DNA of 64,000 bases from an uncultured Collinsella sp. (GCA_937943045.1 CALEBN010000054.1:1-64000), one strand, 5' to 3'; positions 16,178 through 27,183 are shown, numbered from the stretch's first letter. Numbers and translations are program-made. The notes: generated by a model from the letters alone, not told the origin.

Positions 16178-19100
16178 ATGCAGGCAGATTCCGCTCAGCA
16201 GCAGGGCCTTTATCGCCCCGAATTCGATCACGATGCATGTGGCATCGGCGCGCTTGCCGATATCAACGGTGAGCGCCATCACCAGATTCTGGACGATGCG
16301 CTGTCCATTCTGGTCAACTTGGAGCACCGCGGCGGCACGGGACTCGAGAAGAACACCGGCGACGGCGCTGGCATTCTGTTCCAGGTTCCGCATCACTTTT
16401 TCCGTAAAGAGGCCCAAAAGTGCGGCCAGATTCTGCCGGCAGAGGGCGACTATGGCGTGGCCATGCTGTTCTTCCCGCAGGACGACAAGGGCGTAGAGGA
16501 TGCCCGCCGCGTGTTTGAGGAGGGCTGCGTCGAGGCCGGCGTGCCGCTGCTCTTTTGGCGCGAGGTGCCGGTCGACCCGCATGACCTGGGCGAGACGGCC
16601 CGCGCCTGCATGCCTACCATCCTGCAGGCCTTCCTGGGCCGCCCCGACGACACGCCCGCCGGCGACGCCTTCGAGCGTCGCCTGTACGTGTGCCGCCGCA
16701 CCATCGAAAAGAAGGCTGATGCGGAGTTTGCCCTGCGCGACAAGATTTTCTACGTCTGCTCCATGAGCTCGCGCACCATCGTGTACAAGGGCATGCTTGT
16801 TGCCACGCAGATGCGCCGCTTCTTCATCGACCTCAACGACGCCGCCGTCAAAACGGCCGTGGCACTCGTCCACTCGCGCTACTCCACCAACACTACGCCC
16901 AGCTGGGAGCGCGCACACCCCAACCGCTTTATCATCCACAACGGCGAGATCAACACCCTCAAGGGCAACGTCAACTGGATTCGCGCTCGCGAACCCAACC
17001 TGTACAGCCCCGTGCTGCAGCACGATCTTGAGCGCGTGATGCCCATCATCAACCGCGAGGGTTCCGACTCCGCGATTCTGGACAATGTGCTTGAGTTCCT
17101 GGTCATGAACGGCCGTCCGCTCACGCGCGCCGCATCCATGCTGCTGCCCGAGCCGTGGGACCACAACGACAATCTGAGCGAGGAACGCCGCGCCTACGAC
17201 GCCTACCAGTCCATGCTCATGGAGCCGTGGGATGGCCCGGCGGCCATCGCCTTTACCGACGGTCGCACACTGGGTGCCGCCCTCGACCGTAACGGCCTGC
17301 GTCCCGCCCGCTACTATGTGACGCGCGACGGTCGCTTTATGCTGGCAAGCGAGGTGGGCACCATCGAGGTGAGCCCTGAGAACATCCTGACGAGCGGCTG
17401 TCTGGGGCCGGGCCAGATGCTCGAGGTCGATTTTGCCCGCGGCCGCGTGATCTACAACGACGAGCTGCGCGCCCGCTATGCCAAGGAAAAGCCCTACCGT
17501 GATTGGATTGCCGAGGAGACGCTGACCGTCGACGCGCTCGATAGGCCCGTTGCGGCAACGCCCGCCGAGGACGCTGAGGTGCCCGCCGCCGTGCGCATGG
17601 CCAAGCTCGGCTACCACTGGGATGACGTTGACGAGGTTGTGCGTCCCATGGCCCAGCAGGGCAAGGCTCCGCTCGCCTCGATGGGTATCGATGCGCCGCT
17701 AGCCTGCCTGTCCAAGAAGACGCGTTCGTTCTTCGACTACTTCTATCAGCTGTTCGCCCAGGTCACGAATCCGCCGATCGATGCCCTGCGCGAGCACATG
17801 GTGACTTCGACCACGCTCTACCTGGGCAACCACGGCAACCTGCTCGAGGATTCCCGCACGGCCTGCCAGCTGGTGCGCCTGGAGCGTCCGCTGCTGAGCG
17901 AGGAGGAGTTCGACCGCATCTGCGCCATCGATCGCGTGGGCTTTAAGACCCGCCGTTTCCGTGCCGTGTACCGCCGCGATGCCGGCGAGGGCGCGCTGCA
18001 GGCTGCGCTCAAGCAGCTTGCAGAGGACGTTGAGGCTGCGGTCCGCGACGGCGTGAACATCGTGGTGTTGAGCGATCGCGCCGCTGCGGGCGAGGTGCCC
18101 GTGCCGTCGCTGCTCGCCGTGGGCTGCGTGCACAACTACCTGATCCGCGCCGGCGTGCGTACCTTTGCCGACATCGTGGTGGAGTGCGGCGACGCCGTGT
18201 CCCCGCACGACTTTGCGGCACTGGTGGGCTACTCCGCGAGCGGTATCTATCCGTACAACGCGCATGCGTGCATCCGTGATCTGGCGGCACGCGGCGACCT
18301 GGACGTGACGGCCGAGCAGGGCATCGCCAACTACAACAAGGCTGCGACCGCCGGCATCGTCTCCATCATGTCCAAGATGGGCATCTCCACGGTGCAGAGC
18401 TACCATTCGGCGCAGATCTTCGAGGCCGTGGGCTTTACGCCGGAGTTCGTCAACGCGTACTTTGCCGGTACGGTGAGCCGTGTGGGCGGTATGGGTGTCG
18501 AGGACGTCGAGCGCGAGCAAAACGAGCGCTACGACGCTGCGCTCGCTATCCTTAAGAGCCCGGCTCCCGATCAGCTGCCCACGCTGGGTCTGACCAAGTG
18601 GCGCCCGCTCGGTGGCGAGGATCACCTGATCGACCCTCAGACCGTCTACCTGCTGCAGACCGCCTGCCGCGAGGACAGCTACGACACCTTTAAGGAGTAC
18701 AGCGCCCGCCTGCACCGCACCGGCCGTGCCGTGCGCCTGCGCGACCTGCTGGACTTTGATGCCAGCGGCCGCACGCCGGTTTCGCTCGACGAGGTGGAGC
18801 CCGCGCTCAACATCGTCCGCCGCTTTAACACCGGCGCCATGTCGTACGGTTCCATCAGCAAAGAGGCACACGAGTGCATGGCCATCGCCATGAACCGCCT
18901 GCACGGTCGTTCCAACTCGGGCGAGGGCGGCGAGGATCCGCGTCGCGAGACCCCGCTGGCCAACGGTGACTCCAAGAATTCCGCCATCAAGCAGGTGGCA
19001 AGCGCGCGCTTTGGCGTGACGAGCCGCTACCTGTGCAGCGCCTTCGAGATTCAGATCAAGATGGCCCAGGGCGCCAAGCCCGGCGAGGGCGGACACCTGC

Positions 19101-20875
19101 CTGGCAAGAAGGTCTACCCCTGGATTGCCGAGGTCCGTCAGTCCACGCCCGGCATCGGCCTGATCTCGCCTCCGCCGCACCACGACATCTACTCCATCGA
19201 GGACCTGGCGGAGCTTATCTTTGACCTTAAGAACGCTAACCCCGGCGCGCGCGTGTCGGTCAAGCTGGTCAGTGAGGCGGGCGTCGGCACCATTGCTACC
19301 GGCGTGGCCAAGGGCGCCGCCGACAAGATCTTGATCAGCGGGCACAATGGCGGCTCGGGTGCCGCGGCGCGCGATTCCATCTGGCATGCGGGCCTGCCGC
19401 TGGAACTTGGCCTTGCCGAGGCCCAGCAGACATTGCTGCAAAACGGCCTGCGCTCCCGCGTGGTGCTCGAGGCCGACGGCAAGCTCATGGACGGCACCGA
19501 TGTTGCCGTCGCCTGCCTGTTGGGCGCCGAGGAGTTTGGCTTTGCGACCATGCCGCTCATCTCCATGGGCTGCCTCATGCAGCGCGACTGCCAGCAGGAT
19601 ACCTGCCCGGCCGGCATCGCTACGCAAAACTGCCGCCTGCGTCGTGGCTTCCGCGGCAAGCCCGAGCACGTCGAGCACTTTATGCTCTTTGTTGCCGAGC
19701 AGCTGCGCGAGGTCATGGCGAGCCTGGGCTTCCGCACCGTCGACGAGATGGTCGGCCATCCCGAGTGCTTGCGTCAGATCGAGGTCCCGGGCAACCGCAA
19801 GGCCAATCTGCTCAATCTGTCGCCCGTGCTGGCGAGCGCGGCCTGCGAGTTCGGTGCCCATATTCCGGGCGCCGACGGTCGCCACTTCCTGCCGCAGATG
19901 GCCGCGGACAGCGAGCTCGACAAGACGCTCGACTCCACGTTGTTCGTGCCCTATACGGCCGATGCCCGTGCGCACCTGCGTCCGATTCGCTTCCGCGCCG
20001 ATATCGCCAACGTCAACCGCTGCGTGGGCACCATCCTGGGCAACGCGGTGACCAGGGCACATCCCGAGGGCCTGCCCGCCGGCTCCATCACCATCGATTG
20101 CGATGGTTCGGCCGGTCAGAGCTTTGGCGCATTCCTGCCGCGTGGCATTACGCTCAACGTGTGCGGCGACGCCAACGACTACTTTGGCAAGGGCCTTTCG
20201 GGCGGCGAGGTGTCGGTACGCCCCAACCCGCATGCGACCTACAAGTTCGACGAGAACATCATCGTGGGCAACGTTGCATTCTTTGGCGCCACGAGCGGCC
20301 GCGGCTTCATTAACGGTCTTGCCGGCCAGCGTTTTGCCGTGCGCAACTCCGGTGCCACCGTGGTGGTCGAGGGCTGTGGCAACCATGGCTGCGAGTACAT
20401 GACGGGCGGTCTGGCGCTCATCTTGGGCGAGGTCGGGCAGAACTTCGCCGCCGGCATGACGGGTGGCGTGGCCTATGTCTTTGACCAGTACGGCACGCTC
20501 GATGCTCGTGTGAACCACGAGAGCGTTGAGCTCAAGGCCCCGACGGCCGGCGAGCTGGCGCAGATTCGCGCGCTCATCCAGGAGCACGTGGACGCGACGC
20601 AGAGCCCGCGCGGCATTAAGCTGCTCTACAGCTTCGACTCGATGAGCAAGCACTTTGTGAAGGTCATTCCGACCGAGTACGAGCGCGTGCTGGCGATTGT
20701 CGCTGCGGCCGAGGCCGTGGGCAAGACGCATGCGCAGGCCGAGGAGTTGGCGTTTGACATCGTGACCGGCCGCGCGAGCGCCGAGGATGTTGCTCGCTTT
20801 GATGTCGCGGGCGGTGCTGCGGGCGCTGCGTCCGTGGCCGCCAGCTCTGTTGCTTCGACAAAGAAGGAGGCGTAA
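16178..20875 (+). CDS. gltB: Glutamate synthase large subunit
   Basis: The alpha subunit of GOGAT makes glutamate from glutamine and 2-oxoglutarate, and works with GltD. It is 1565 residues. A short propeptide precedes the nucleophile Cys22 (DHDACGIGALAD) of the class II amidotransferase domain. The FMN-binding synthase domain follows (ISGHNGGSGAAARDSIWHAG around 1050-1070). A cysteine cluster CLMQRDCQQDTCPAG lies near residues 1131-1145 for the 3Fe-4S centre. The C-terminal GXGXG beta-helix is seen as GNVAFFGATSGRGFINGLAG. The last ~20 residues are an Ala/Ser-rich tail. The ATG follows GGGGAGG. gltD starts 5 bp after the stop, giving a tight operon. Confidence 0.97.
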   Translation: MQADSAQQQGLYRPEFDHDACGIGALADINGERHHQILDDALSILVNLEHRGGTGLEKNTGDGAGILFQVPHHFFRKEAQKCGQILPAEGDYGVAMLFFPQDDKGVEDARRVFEEGCVEAGVPLLFWREVPVDPHDLGETARACMPTILQAFLGRPDDTPAGDAFERRLYVCRRTIEKKADAEFALRDKIFYVCSMSSRTIVYKGMLVATQMRRFFIDLNDAAVKTAVALVHSRYSTNTTPSWERAHPNRFIIHNGEINTLKGNVNWIRAREPNLYSPVLQHDLERVMPIINREGSDSAILDNVLEFLVMNGRPLTRAASMLLPEPWDHNDNLSEERRAYDAYQSMLMEPWDGPAAIAFTDGRTLGAALDRNGLRPARYYVTRDGRFMLASEVGTIEVSPENILTSGCLGPGQMLEVDFARGRVIYNDELRARYAKEKPYRDWIAEETLTVDALDRPVAATPAEDAEVPAAVRMAKLGYHWDDVDEVVRPMAQQGKAPLASMGIDAPLACLSKKTRSFFDYFYQLFAQVTNPPIDALREHMVTSTTLYLGNHGNLLEDSRTACQLVRLERPLLSEEEFDRICAIDRVGFKTRRFRAVYRRDAGEGALQAALKQLAEDVEAAVRDGVNIVVLSDRAAAGEVPVPSLLAVGCVHNYLIRAGVRTFADIVVECGDAVSPHDFAALVGYSASGIYPYNAHACIRDLAARGDLDVTAEQGIANYNKAATAGIVSIMSKMGISTVQSYHSAQIFEAVGFTPEFVNAYFAGTVSRVGGMGVEDVEREQNERYDAALAILKSPAPDQLPTLGLTKWRPLGGEDHLIDPQTVYLLQTACREDSYDTFKEYSARLHRTGRAVRLRDLLDFDASGRTPVSLDEVEPALNIVRRFNTGAMSYGSISKEAHECMAIAMNRLHGRSNSGEGGEDPRRETPLANGDSKNSAIKQVASARFGVTSRYLCSAFEIQIKMAQGAKPGEGGHLPGKKVYPWIAEVRQSTPGIGLISPPPHHDIYSIEDLAELIFDLKNANPGARVSVKLVSEAGVGTIATGVAKGAADKILISGHNGGSGAAARDSIWHAGLPLELGLAEAQQTLLQNGLRSRVVLEADGKLMDGTDVAVACLLGAEEFGFATMPLISMGCLMQRDCQQDTCPAGIATQNCRLRRGFRGKPEHVEHFMLFVAEQLREVMASLGFRTVDEMVGHPECLRQIEVPGNRKANLLNLSPVLASAACEFGAHIPGADGRHFLPQMAADSELDKTLDSTLFVPYTADARAHLRPIRFRADIANVNRCVGTILGNAVTRAHPEGLPAGSITIDCDGSAGQSFGAFLPRGITLNVCGDANDYFGKGLSGGEVSVRPNPHATYKFDENIIVGNVAFFGATSGRGFINGLAGQRFAVRNSGATVVVEGCGNHGCEYMTGGLALILGEVGQNFAAGMTGGVAYVFDQYGTLDARVNHESVELKAPTAGELAQIRALIQEHVDATQSPRGIKLLYSFDSMSKHFVKVIPTEYERVLAIVAAAEAVGKTHAQAEELAFDIVTGRASAEDVARFDVAGGAAGAASVAASSVASTKKEA

Positions 20876-20880
20876 GTGCC

Positions 20881-22362
<1,482 letters not shown>

Positions 22363-22414
22363 GGCGGCTGTCCACAACTAAATCGTCAAGGGCTGCCCCC
22401 AGCGGCTGGCACAT

Positions 22415-22458
22415 AAGGAGCGTCCCCAAGTGCCGGCAGCTGGGGACGTTCCTTTTTT
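22415..22458 (+). terminator. Terminator-like hairpin after gltBD
   Basis: AAGGAGCGTCCCCA (22415-22428) pairs with TGGGGACGTTCCTT (22441-22454, one G-T), followed by TTTT. Its arm AAGGAG-GTCCC resembles partial sequences at 33355-33370, suggesting another dispersed palindrome family. Confidence 0.75.
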
Positions 22459-22503
22459 GCCGGCAGTTTGGGACATTCCTTGCGAGTTCGCAGGCGACTT
22501 TGT

Positions 22504-22538
22504 CATTTGTCGACGTGCAAGTGTTCATTCGTCGACGT
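22504..22538 (+). promoter_or_regulatory. Pair of direct repeats upstream of the unknown gene
   Basis: CATTTGTCGACGT (22504-22516) and CATTCGTCGACGT (22526-22538) are spaced exactly 22 bp, two helical turns. A possible -10 TACTCT follows at 22551. This may be a regulator binding site; nothing else is seen in the 415-bp gap apart from the hairpin. Confidence 0.4.
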
Positions 22539-22777
22539 TTGCGACTGTGCTACTCTGCTCTTTCTGTGGTGGTAGCGGGCGCTTGCCCCAAATGTGTGAA
22601 CTGGCTGTCTATGTCTACCTGCGGTTTCTTTGCGGTGCGCTCATTCGGTCAAGTGTCCCGTCAAGTGTTTGGTCAGCATCTGGTTTGCAGTCGAAGGCCT
22701 ATTTTGCCCGTGCTTGCCTCGGTTGCTCGCCCTCCTCGTAAGCTCAAATTGAGGTCCATCAGTTTGAGGAGGATGCC

Positions 22778-23485
22778 ATGACTGACCAAGTTTTTGACCG
22801 AGCACAGCTGGTCGAAGCCGTCGGCAACGATATTGCCGACATGGCTCACTTTTGGATGCTGCGGAAGTTTCAATTCCTGGAGCCGGCGCGCGAGCAGTTC
22901 GAGATTATCGTCGATCCGTGGCTCAGCTATTGCGAGGAACCTTCCCAAAACGAAATCATGGCCTACAACATGGCGTTTACCGATTGGCTGCTGTTTGAGC
23001 GCCCCTATTACCACGGCAAGACGCTGTTGGAGCTGTATGTGGACGAGCCGCCAGCGCCAATTTCTCCTGCTTCGCTCGGGCGACTTAAGCAGGTGCGTGA
23101 CACGCAGTATTTCTCGCGCTTTGGCATTTTGGACAAGGACTCCGCGACTGGCATGGTCGTGCTGAAGGACACGCGCACCGACCGTCGATTTGACGTCTAC
23201 GACCCACATATCGTGCAAAAGGAACACTGGAACGATGGCGCGATTGCGTTGCGACTCGCGTGCGTCGACGATGTCTGGCTGACGGCGGGGCAGCTCTACC
23301 TGTATGACATCGCGCGCCTGAGCGACACGGCGGTCGACGGGCCGGGCGCGGTGCATCCCGAGGACCTGGAGGACGGTTTCGACACCTCGTGCATCAGCTT
23401 CTTTTTGCGCCTGGTCCGCGACATCATGGGCGCCCAGGGGCGGTACGTGAAGTCGCTCAATATTTACGAGCAGGAATGGGAGTAG
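22778..23485 (+). CDS. Protein of unknown function (235 residues)
   Basis: I do not recognise this family. It is a soluble acidic protein with no membrane segment or signal. Visible segments are MAHFWMLRKFQFLEPAREQF, DPWLSYCEEPSQNEIMAYNM, FTDWLLFERPYYHGKTLLELYV, QYFSRFGILDKDSATGMVVLKD and DRRFDVYDPHIV. The last part, DTSCISFFLRLVRDIMGAQGRYVKSL, is probably helical. The ATG follows GAGGAGG. The gene stands alone between gltBD and the repeat-flanked nuclease gene and has normal GC content. The alternation of a helical N-terminus with a central beta-rich part suggests two small domains. Confidence 0.7.
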   Translation: MTDQVFDRAQLVEAVGNDIADMAHFWMLRKFQFLEPAREQFEIIVDPWLSYCEEPSQNEIMAYNMAFTDWLLFERPYYHGKTLLELYVDEPPAPISPASLGRLKQVRDTQYFSRFGILDKDSATGMVVLKDTRTDRRFDVYDPHIVQKEHWNDGAIALRLACVDDVWLTAGQLYLYDIARLSDTAVDGPGAVHPEDLEDGFDTSCISFFLRLVRDIMGAQGRYVKSLNIYEQEWE

Positions 23486-23525
23486 GGGATGGGCGGTTGT
23501 CGCCAGCCTTGCCTTCTGCCTTTTT

Positions 23526-23662
23526 GCCTCGATTTGTAACGTTTAGGGACAAAAAACCGGTCTACCTGTTACAGATCGAGACGAACGCTTGGGCGCCGCT
23601 GGTTTGTCTAAATCTGTAACGTTTGGGGGCCTGGAGAACGTCTAACTGTTACAAATCGAGAC
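23526..23662. repeat. Family A palindrome array (2 units), left of the nuclease gene
   Basis: Units 23526-23582 and 23606-23662, each 57 bp, are separated by 23 bp. Ends are GCCTCGATTTGTAACG with TGTTACAGATCGAGAC, and GTCTAAATCTGTAACG with TGTTACAAATCGAGAC. The nuclease reading frame begins within about 50 bp of the array. Confidence 0.92.
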
Positions 23663-23712
23663 GTTTGTCGGCGGCAACAGCGGCAATGGTCCATTTGTCC
23701 GATGTGGTGGTG

Positions 23713-24756
23713 ATGGAAGTGTCTAATACCGTTTTCAAACGCAAGCATGCAACACGTAACACCTTGGCGCGGAATAGGATGCTTGCCAGGCTCACGGAGG
23801 CGGCTGAACAAGGCGTGCTGCTCGTGACGCACGACAATGCCGAGCTCATGTGGCTGCGGCGTCATGTGGGAACCGATGATATTGCGGAGCCCGAGCCGTA
23901 TTTGTTCTGCTTTCAACATGATTGGGGTGTACTGACGCCGGCGGAGCGAGCACTGCGTACCATCAAAGGGCTTGCGGAGTTTCATCCCGATTGGGCGTTT
24001 TGGGGCTATGACGCGGCGCTTTTGTGGGGTCTGGAGGTGCCGAATGATCTGCTCGGGCCGCGATTTCTTGTTAAGACAGGTTGCTCGGTGCCGCTGAGTG
24101 CAGGATGCCGGCTGCTGCGTCCGCAGGCGGCGGGTGCGCTTGAGCAAGTCGACGGCGTGCGGGCGACGCCGTTTTGGCGCACGGTAGAGGATTGCCTGCT
24201 GCGCGCGCCGTTTTCGTATGGCCTGGCGATTGCCGATTCTGCGTTGCGAGCAAAGGGCGTATCGCGCGATGACCTGAGCGAGTGTCTCCGCTCCGATTGC
24301 GAGGGCAGGCGAGGGTATCGCAGGGCGCAGATGGTCACGTCGTATGCGGACGGGCTGTCCGAAAACGGCGGCGAGTCTCGTTTTCGGGCATTCTTTATCG
24401 CATACGGTTTTCCGGTGCCAGAGCTACAGGTGGAGTTCCATGATCCGCTCAATCCGAATCAGGTATTTCGAGTCGACTATTTCTGGCGGCTCGAGGACGG
24501 GGCGTGTGTCATCGGCGAGCTCGATGGAAAGGGAAAGTATACCCTGCAGGATGGTGGGGATCGGGAGTCGGTTGACCCATTCGTGGCAGAACGTCAGCGA
24601 GAGTCCCATTTGACAATGCTCGGGCACAAGGTGCTTCGGTTTACGTTTGATGAGCTTAAGAATCCGGGGAGGCTGGCTGAAAAGATGAGACTGGCGGGTA
24701 TTCCGCGACGGGCCGTTTTGGCTGAGGAATGGAGACGCCAGTGGTATGGGCGCTGA
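23713..24756 (+). CDS. AbiEi-like/DUF559 putative PD-(D/E)XK nuclease flanked by repeat arrays
   Basis: A 347-residue protein. The N-terminal two thirds (TRNTLARNRMLARLTEAAEQ, then VLTPAERALRTIKGLAEFHPDWAFWGYDAALLWGLEVP) resembles the winged-helix and body of AbiEi-like antitoxin-related proteins. The last ~100 residues form a DUF559/Vsr-like nuclease fold. RVDYFWRLEDG near residue 253 supplies the Asp, GELDGKGKYTLQ near 268 supplies the E-x-x-x-K type pair, and RESHLTMLGHKVLRFTFDEL closes the domain. The start is uncertain: ATG 23686 and 23713 are both possible, without a strong ribosome site. Arrays of the same palindrome lie 50 bp before and 41 bp after it. Nuclease activity is inferred; the cellular role is unknown. 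Confidence 0.7.
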   Translation: MEVSNTVFKRKHATRNTLARNRMLARLTEAAEQGVLLVTHDNAELMWLRRHVGTDDIAEPEPYLFCFQHDWGVLTPAERALRTIKGLAEFHPDWAFWGYDAALLWGLEVPNDLLGPRFLVKTGCSVPLSAGCRLLRPQAAGALEQVDGVRATPFWRTVEDCLLRAPFSYGLAIADSALRAKGVSRDDLSECLRSDCEGRRGYRRAQMVTSYADGLSENGGESRFRAFFIAYGFPVPELQVEFHDPLNPNQVFRVDYFWRLEDGACVIGELDGKGKYTLQDGGDRESVDPFVAERQRESHLTMLGHKVLRFTFDELKNPGRLAEKMRLAGIPRRAVLAEEWRRQWYGR

Positions 24757-24797
24757 GGGGTGCAACTGACGCGGATGTGGTTGTTCCTGCCGAGTTT

Positions 24798-25095
24798 GTC
24801 TCAATCTGTAACAACAAGGGGCCGTTTGGCCTCGTAACTGTTACAGATCGAGACAGAAGGTTGGCTGCCGGTAAAAGATCTCAATCTGTAACATCTAGAG
24901 GCCGAAAACCTGTCTACCTGTTACAGATTTAGACGTTTGGCGACGGGGCTGGAGAATATCTCGATCTGTAACATCTAACGGCCAAAATTCGACCCAACTG
25001 ATACAGATTGAGACAAACGTTGGACGCACGACCGAAAGATCTCGATCTGTAACATTTGGAAGGTTAAAGACGGTCTACCTGTTACAGATTGAGAC
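24798..25095. repeat. Family A palindrome array (4 units), right of the nuclease gene
   Basis: Units 24798-24854, 24878-24934, 24958-25014 and 25039-25095 are all 57 bp, with spacers of 23, 23 and 24 bp. It is the longest array in the window. Conserved 16-bp ends are of the type RTCTCRATCTGTAACA; the 25-bp centres and the spacers are different in each unit. It occupies most of the 490-bp gap before the amidohydrolase gene. Confidence 0.94.
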
Positions 25096-25247
25096 GTTTT
25101 GCTGTAACGACCGGAACATCGCTGCGCTGTCTCCGTTTGCCCTCACATCTCCCTCGTCCCTCCGTTAGCCGATATGTCCGGCTTTAGTTTGCTGCATTAG
25201 GTGATAATGGACAAATGTTCAAGTTAATCGTGAGGGAGGAGCTCGAT

Positions 25248-26624
25248 ATGGCGACTGCCGATCGTCCCACGTTGTTTATCAATGCGACCGTTCTGGATGG
25301 TTCGGAACATATGGAGCCACAGCCCGATATGGCCGTGGCCGTTGAGCGCGGTGTCATCACCTGGATGGGACCGAGCGCCGTGGCCCAAGCTCCAGCGGGG
25401 GCCGAGGTCATCGCCCTGGGCGGTGCGTATCTCATGCCGGGTCTCATCAATATGCATGTGCATCTGTGCGGTTCGGGCAAACCGGTTTCGGCGGGCGATG
25501 CGGGCGCACTCATGAAGAAGCTCGATAATCCCGTGGGGCGCGCCATCGTGCGCCATATCCTCAAGGGCGGCGCTCAGCAGCAGCTGGCAAGCGGCGTGAC
25601 CACGGTGCGCGGTGCAGGCGACCCGCTGTTTGCCGACATCGCCGTGCGCGATGCTATCGATGCCGGTAAGTATCAGGGTCCGCGTCTGGTGGCACCGGGA
25701 ACGGGTGTCACGGTGCCGGGTGGCCACGGTGCAGGCCTCTTTGCGCAGGTGGCCAATACTCCCGCAGAGGCAGCCCAGCAGGTGCGCGACCTGTATGCGC
25801 GCGGTGCCGACGTCATCAAGCTGTTCGTGACGGGCGGCGTGTTCGACGCGACCGAGGTGGGCGAGCCGGGCGTGCTGCGCATGCCGGTCGATGTCGCCGC
25901 TGCGGCGTGCAAGGCGGCACACGAGGTTGGCCTTCCGGTCATGGCCCATGTCGAGAGCACCGAAGGTGTGAAGGCCGCGCTTCAGGCTGGCGTCGACACA
26001 ATCGAGCACGGCGCTCCGATAACCTCCGAGATTCTGGAACTGTACCGCGGCGCCGCGGGAACACAGCTCGAGGGACGCGCGCCGAGCGTGACCTGCACGA
26101 TCAGTCCGGCGCTGCCGTTTGTGTTGCTCGATCCGGAAAAGACCCATTCGACTGATACGCAAAAGAAGAACGGCGACATCGTGTGCTCGGGCATTATCGA
26201 GAGTGCTCGTGCGGCGCTGGAAGCCGGTATCAAGGTGGGCCTGGGCACGGATTCGAGCTGCCCGTTCGTGACACAGTACGACATGTGGCGCGAGGTGGCC
26301 TATTTTGCCGAGTACGTGGGCGTGAGCAATGCCTTCGCACTGCATACAGCCACGAAGGTCAATGCTGAGCTACTGGGGCTGGGCGGCGAGACCGGTACGA
26401 TCGAGTGCGGCAAGGCGGCCGACATTTTGGTGACGCGCGAGAACCCGCTCGATGACCTGTGCGCTCTGCGTGAGCCGATGCACGTGATGTGCCGCGGTGA
26501 CCTGGTGCGCAAGCTGAAGGTCAAGCGCATCCCCGAGGTTGACACCGAGCTCGACGCGATTATGGCCATGCCGGCAGAAGCCCTGGCAGAGGAGCTTGCC
26601 CGCGATGGCGTGGCATGGGTGTGA
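25248..26624 (+). CDS. Metal-dependent amidohydrolase (imidazolonepropionase/prolidase-like)
   Basis: A TIM-barrel hydrolase of the amidohydrolase superfamily, 458 residues. The N-terminal beta-sandwich carries LFINATVLDGSEHMEPQPDMAVAVERG. Metal ligands are visible: NMHVHLCG (HxH, about 69-71), a lysine in DVIKLFVTGG (about 190) likely to be carboxylated, His in MAHVEST and TIEHGAP, and the catalytic Asp in GLGTDSSCPF (about 335). Members hydrolyse C-N bonds in imidazolones, Xaa-Pro dipeptides or pesticides, so the substrate cannot be told from sequence. The start ATG 25248 has GGGAGGAG upstream; a weaker in-frame ATG lies at 25215. Confidence 0.88.
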   Translation: MATADRPTLFINATVLDGSEHMEPQPDMAVAVERGVITWMGPSAVAQAPAGAEVIALGGAYLMPGLINMHVHLCGSGKPVSAGDAGALMKKLDNPVGRAIVRHILKGGAQQQLASGVTTVRGAGDPLFADIAVRDAIDAGKYQGPRLVAPGTGVTVPGGHGAGLFAQVANTPAEAAQQVRDLYARGADVIKLFVTGGVFDATEVGEPGVLRMPVDVAAAACKAAHEVGLPVMAHVESTEGVKAALQAGVDTIEHGAPITSEILELYRGAAGTQLEGRAPSVTCTISPALPFVLLDPEKTHSTDTQKKNGDIVCSGIIESARAALEAGIKVGLGTDSSCPFVTQYDMWREVAYFAEYVGVSNAFALHTATKVNAELLGLGGETGTIECGKAADILVTRENPLDDLCALREPMHVMCRGDLVRKLKVKRIPEVDTELDAIMAMPAEALAEELARDGVAWV

Positions 26625-26651
26625 CAAAGGGACGGTCCCTATGCCCCATGC

Positions 26652-26693
26652 AAAAAGCCGAGGTCTCAACACGAGGCCTCGGCTTTTATTTTG
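26652..26693 (+). terminator. Terminator between convergent genes
   Basis: AAAAGCCGAGG pairs with CCTCGGCTTTT, with T and A runs on both sides. It can work in both directions, for the amidohydrolase and for the minus-strand zinc-ribbon gene. Confidence 0.85.
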
Positions 26694-26709
26694 TCCTATG
26701 GTGTAGCGG

Positions 26710-27183
26710 CTAGGAGCGCGTTTCCATCTTGGCGTGGCACTTGGGGCAGGTGACGCGGATCTTGCCCTTGCCCTTGGGAACAGAGAGCATCTGGCCGCAG
26801 TTGGGGCACTTGAGGTAGGCCGTGGTCTTGCGACCCTTCCACATCTTCTTGGCCGTACGCTTGGCACGCTCAAAGTCTTCCTTACTGGTGCCGGTCGCGC
26901 GCGAGGCGTTGGCAGCCGCAGTCCCGCCGCCCAAGCTGGCGACGAACTTGCCGAGGCCGGGGACGTTTGCGGTCGCCGCGACAAAGGCATCGTTCTCCTT
27001 GCGACGCGCGTCGATGTTTTTGGACAGGCCACGCAGCACGCCAAGTACGATCACGGCGATGGCGATCCAGCTGAGCCACTGGATACGGGCCATCGAACCG
27101 ATCATCGCGATGATAATGCCTGCGAAGCCCATCACGATGGTGAGCTCATCGGCTCCGTTGCGACCCTTCATAAAGTCATTCAT
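26710..27183 (-). CDS. Small membrane protein with C-terminal zinc ribbon
   Basis: A 157-residue protein of unknown function. Two hydrophobic stretches near residues 15-55 (LTIVMGFAGIIIAMIGSMARI, shown in part, and LSWIAIAVIVLGVLRGL) anchor it in the membrane. A cytoplasmic linker rich in Ala and Lys follows. The C-terminus has two knuckles, LKCPNCGQMLSVPKGKGKI and VTCPKCHAKM, typical of a zinc ribbon. The start ATG 27183 follows AAAGG; the longer frame upstream runs through a repeat and is rejected. It lies downstream of csoR on the same strand and may be an end gene of the copper operon, but repeat E1 lies between. Confidence 0.75.
   Translation of the reverse strand: MNDFMKGRNGADELTIVMGFAGIIIAMIGSMARIQWLSWIAIAVIVLGVLRGLSKNIDARRKENDAFVAATANVPGLGKFVASLGGGTAAANASRATGTSKEDFERAKRTAKKMWKGRKTTAYLKCPNCGQMLSVPKGKGKIRVTCPKCHAKMETRS

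Noticed and set aside
22430..22741. 103-codon frame after gltD
   Set aside because: It starts inside a terminator hairpin, contains the promoter-like direct repeats and has Ser/Cys-rich non-protein composition.
24798..25095. CRISPR array
   Set aside because: The spacing is regular, but the repeats alternate in orientation, are only 16-17 bp and are degenerate, arrays are scattered, and no cas gene is present.
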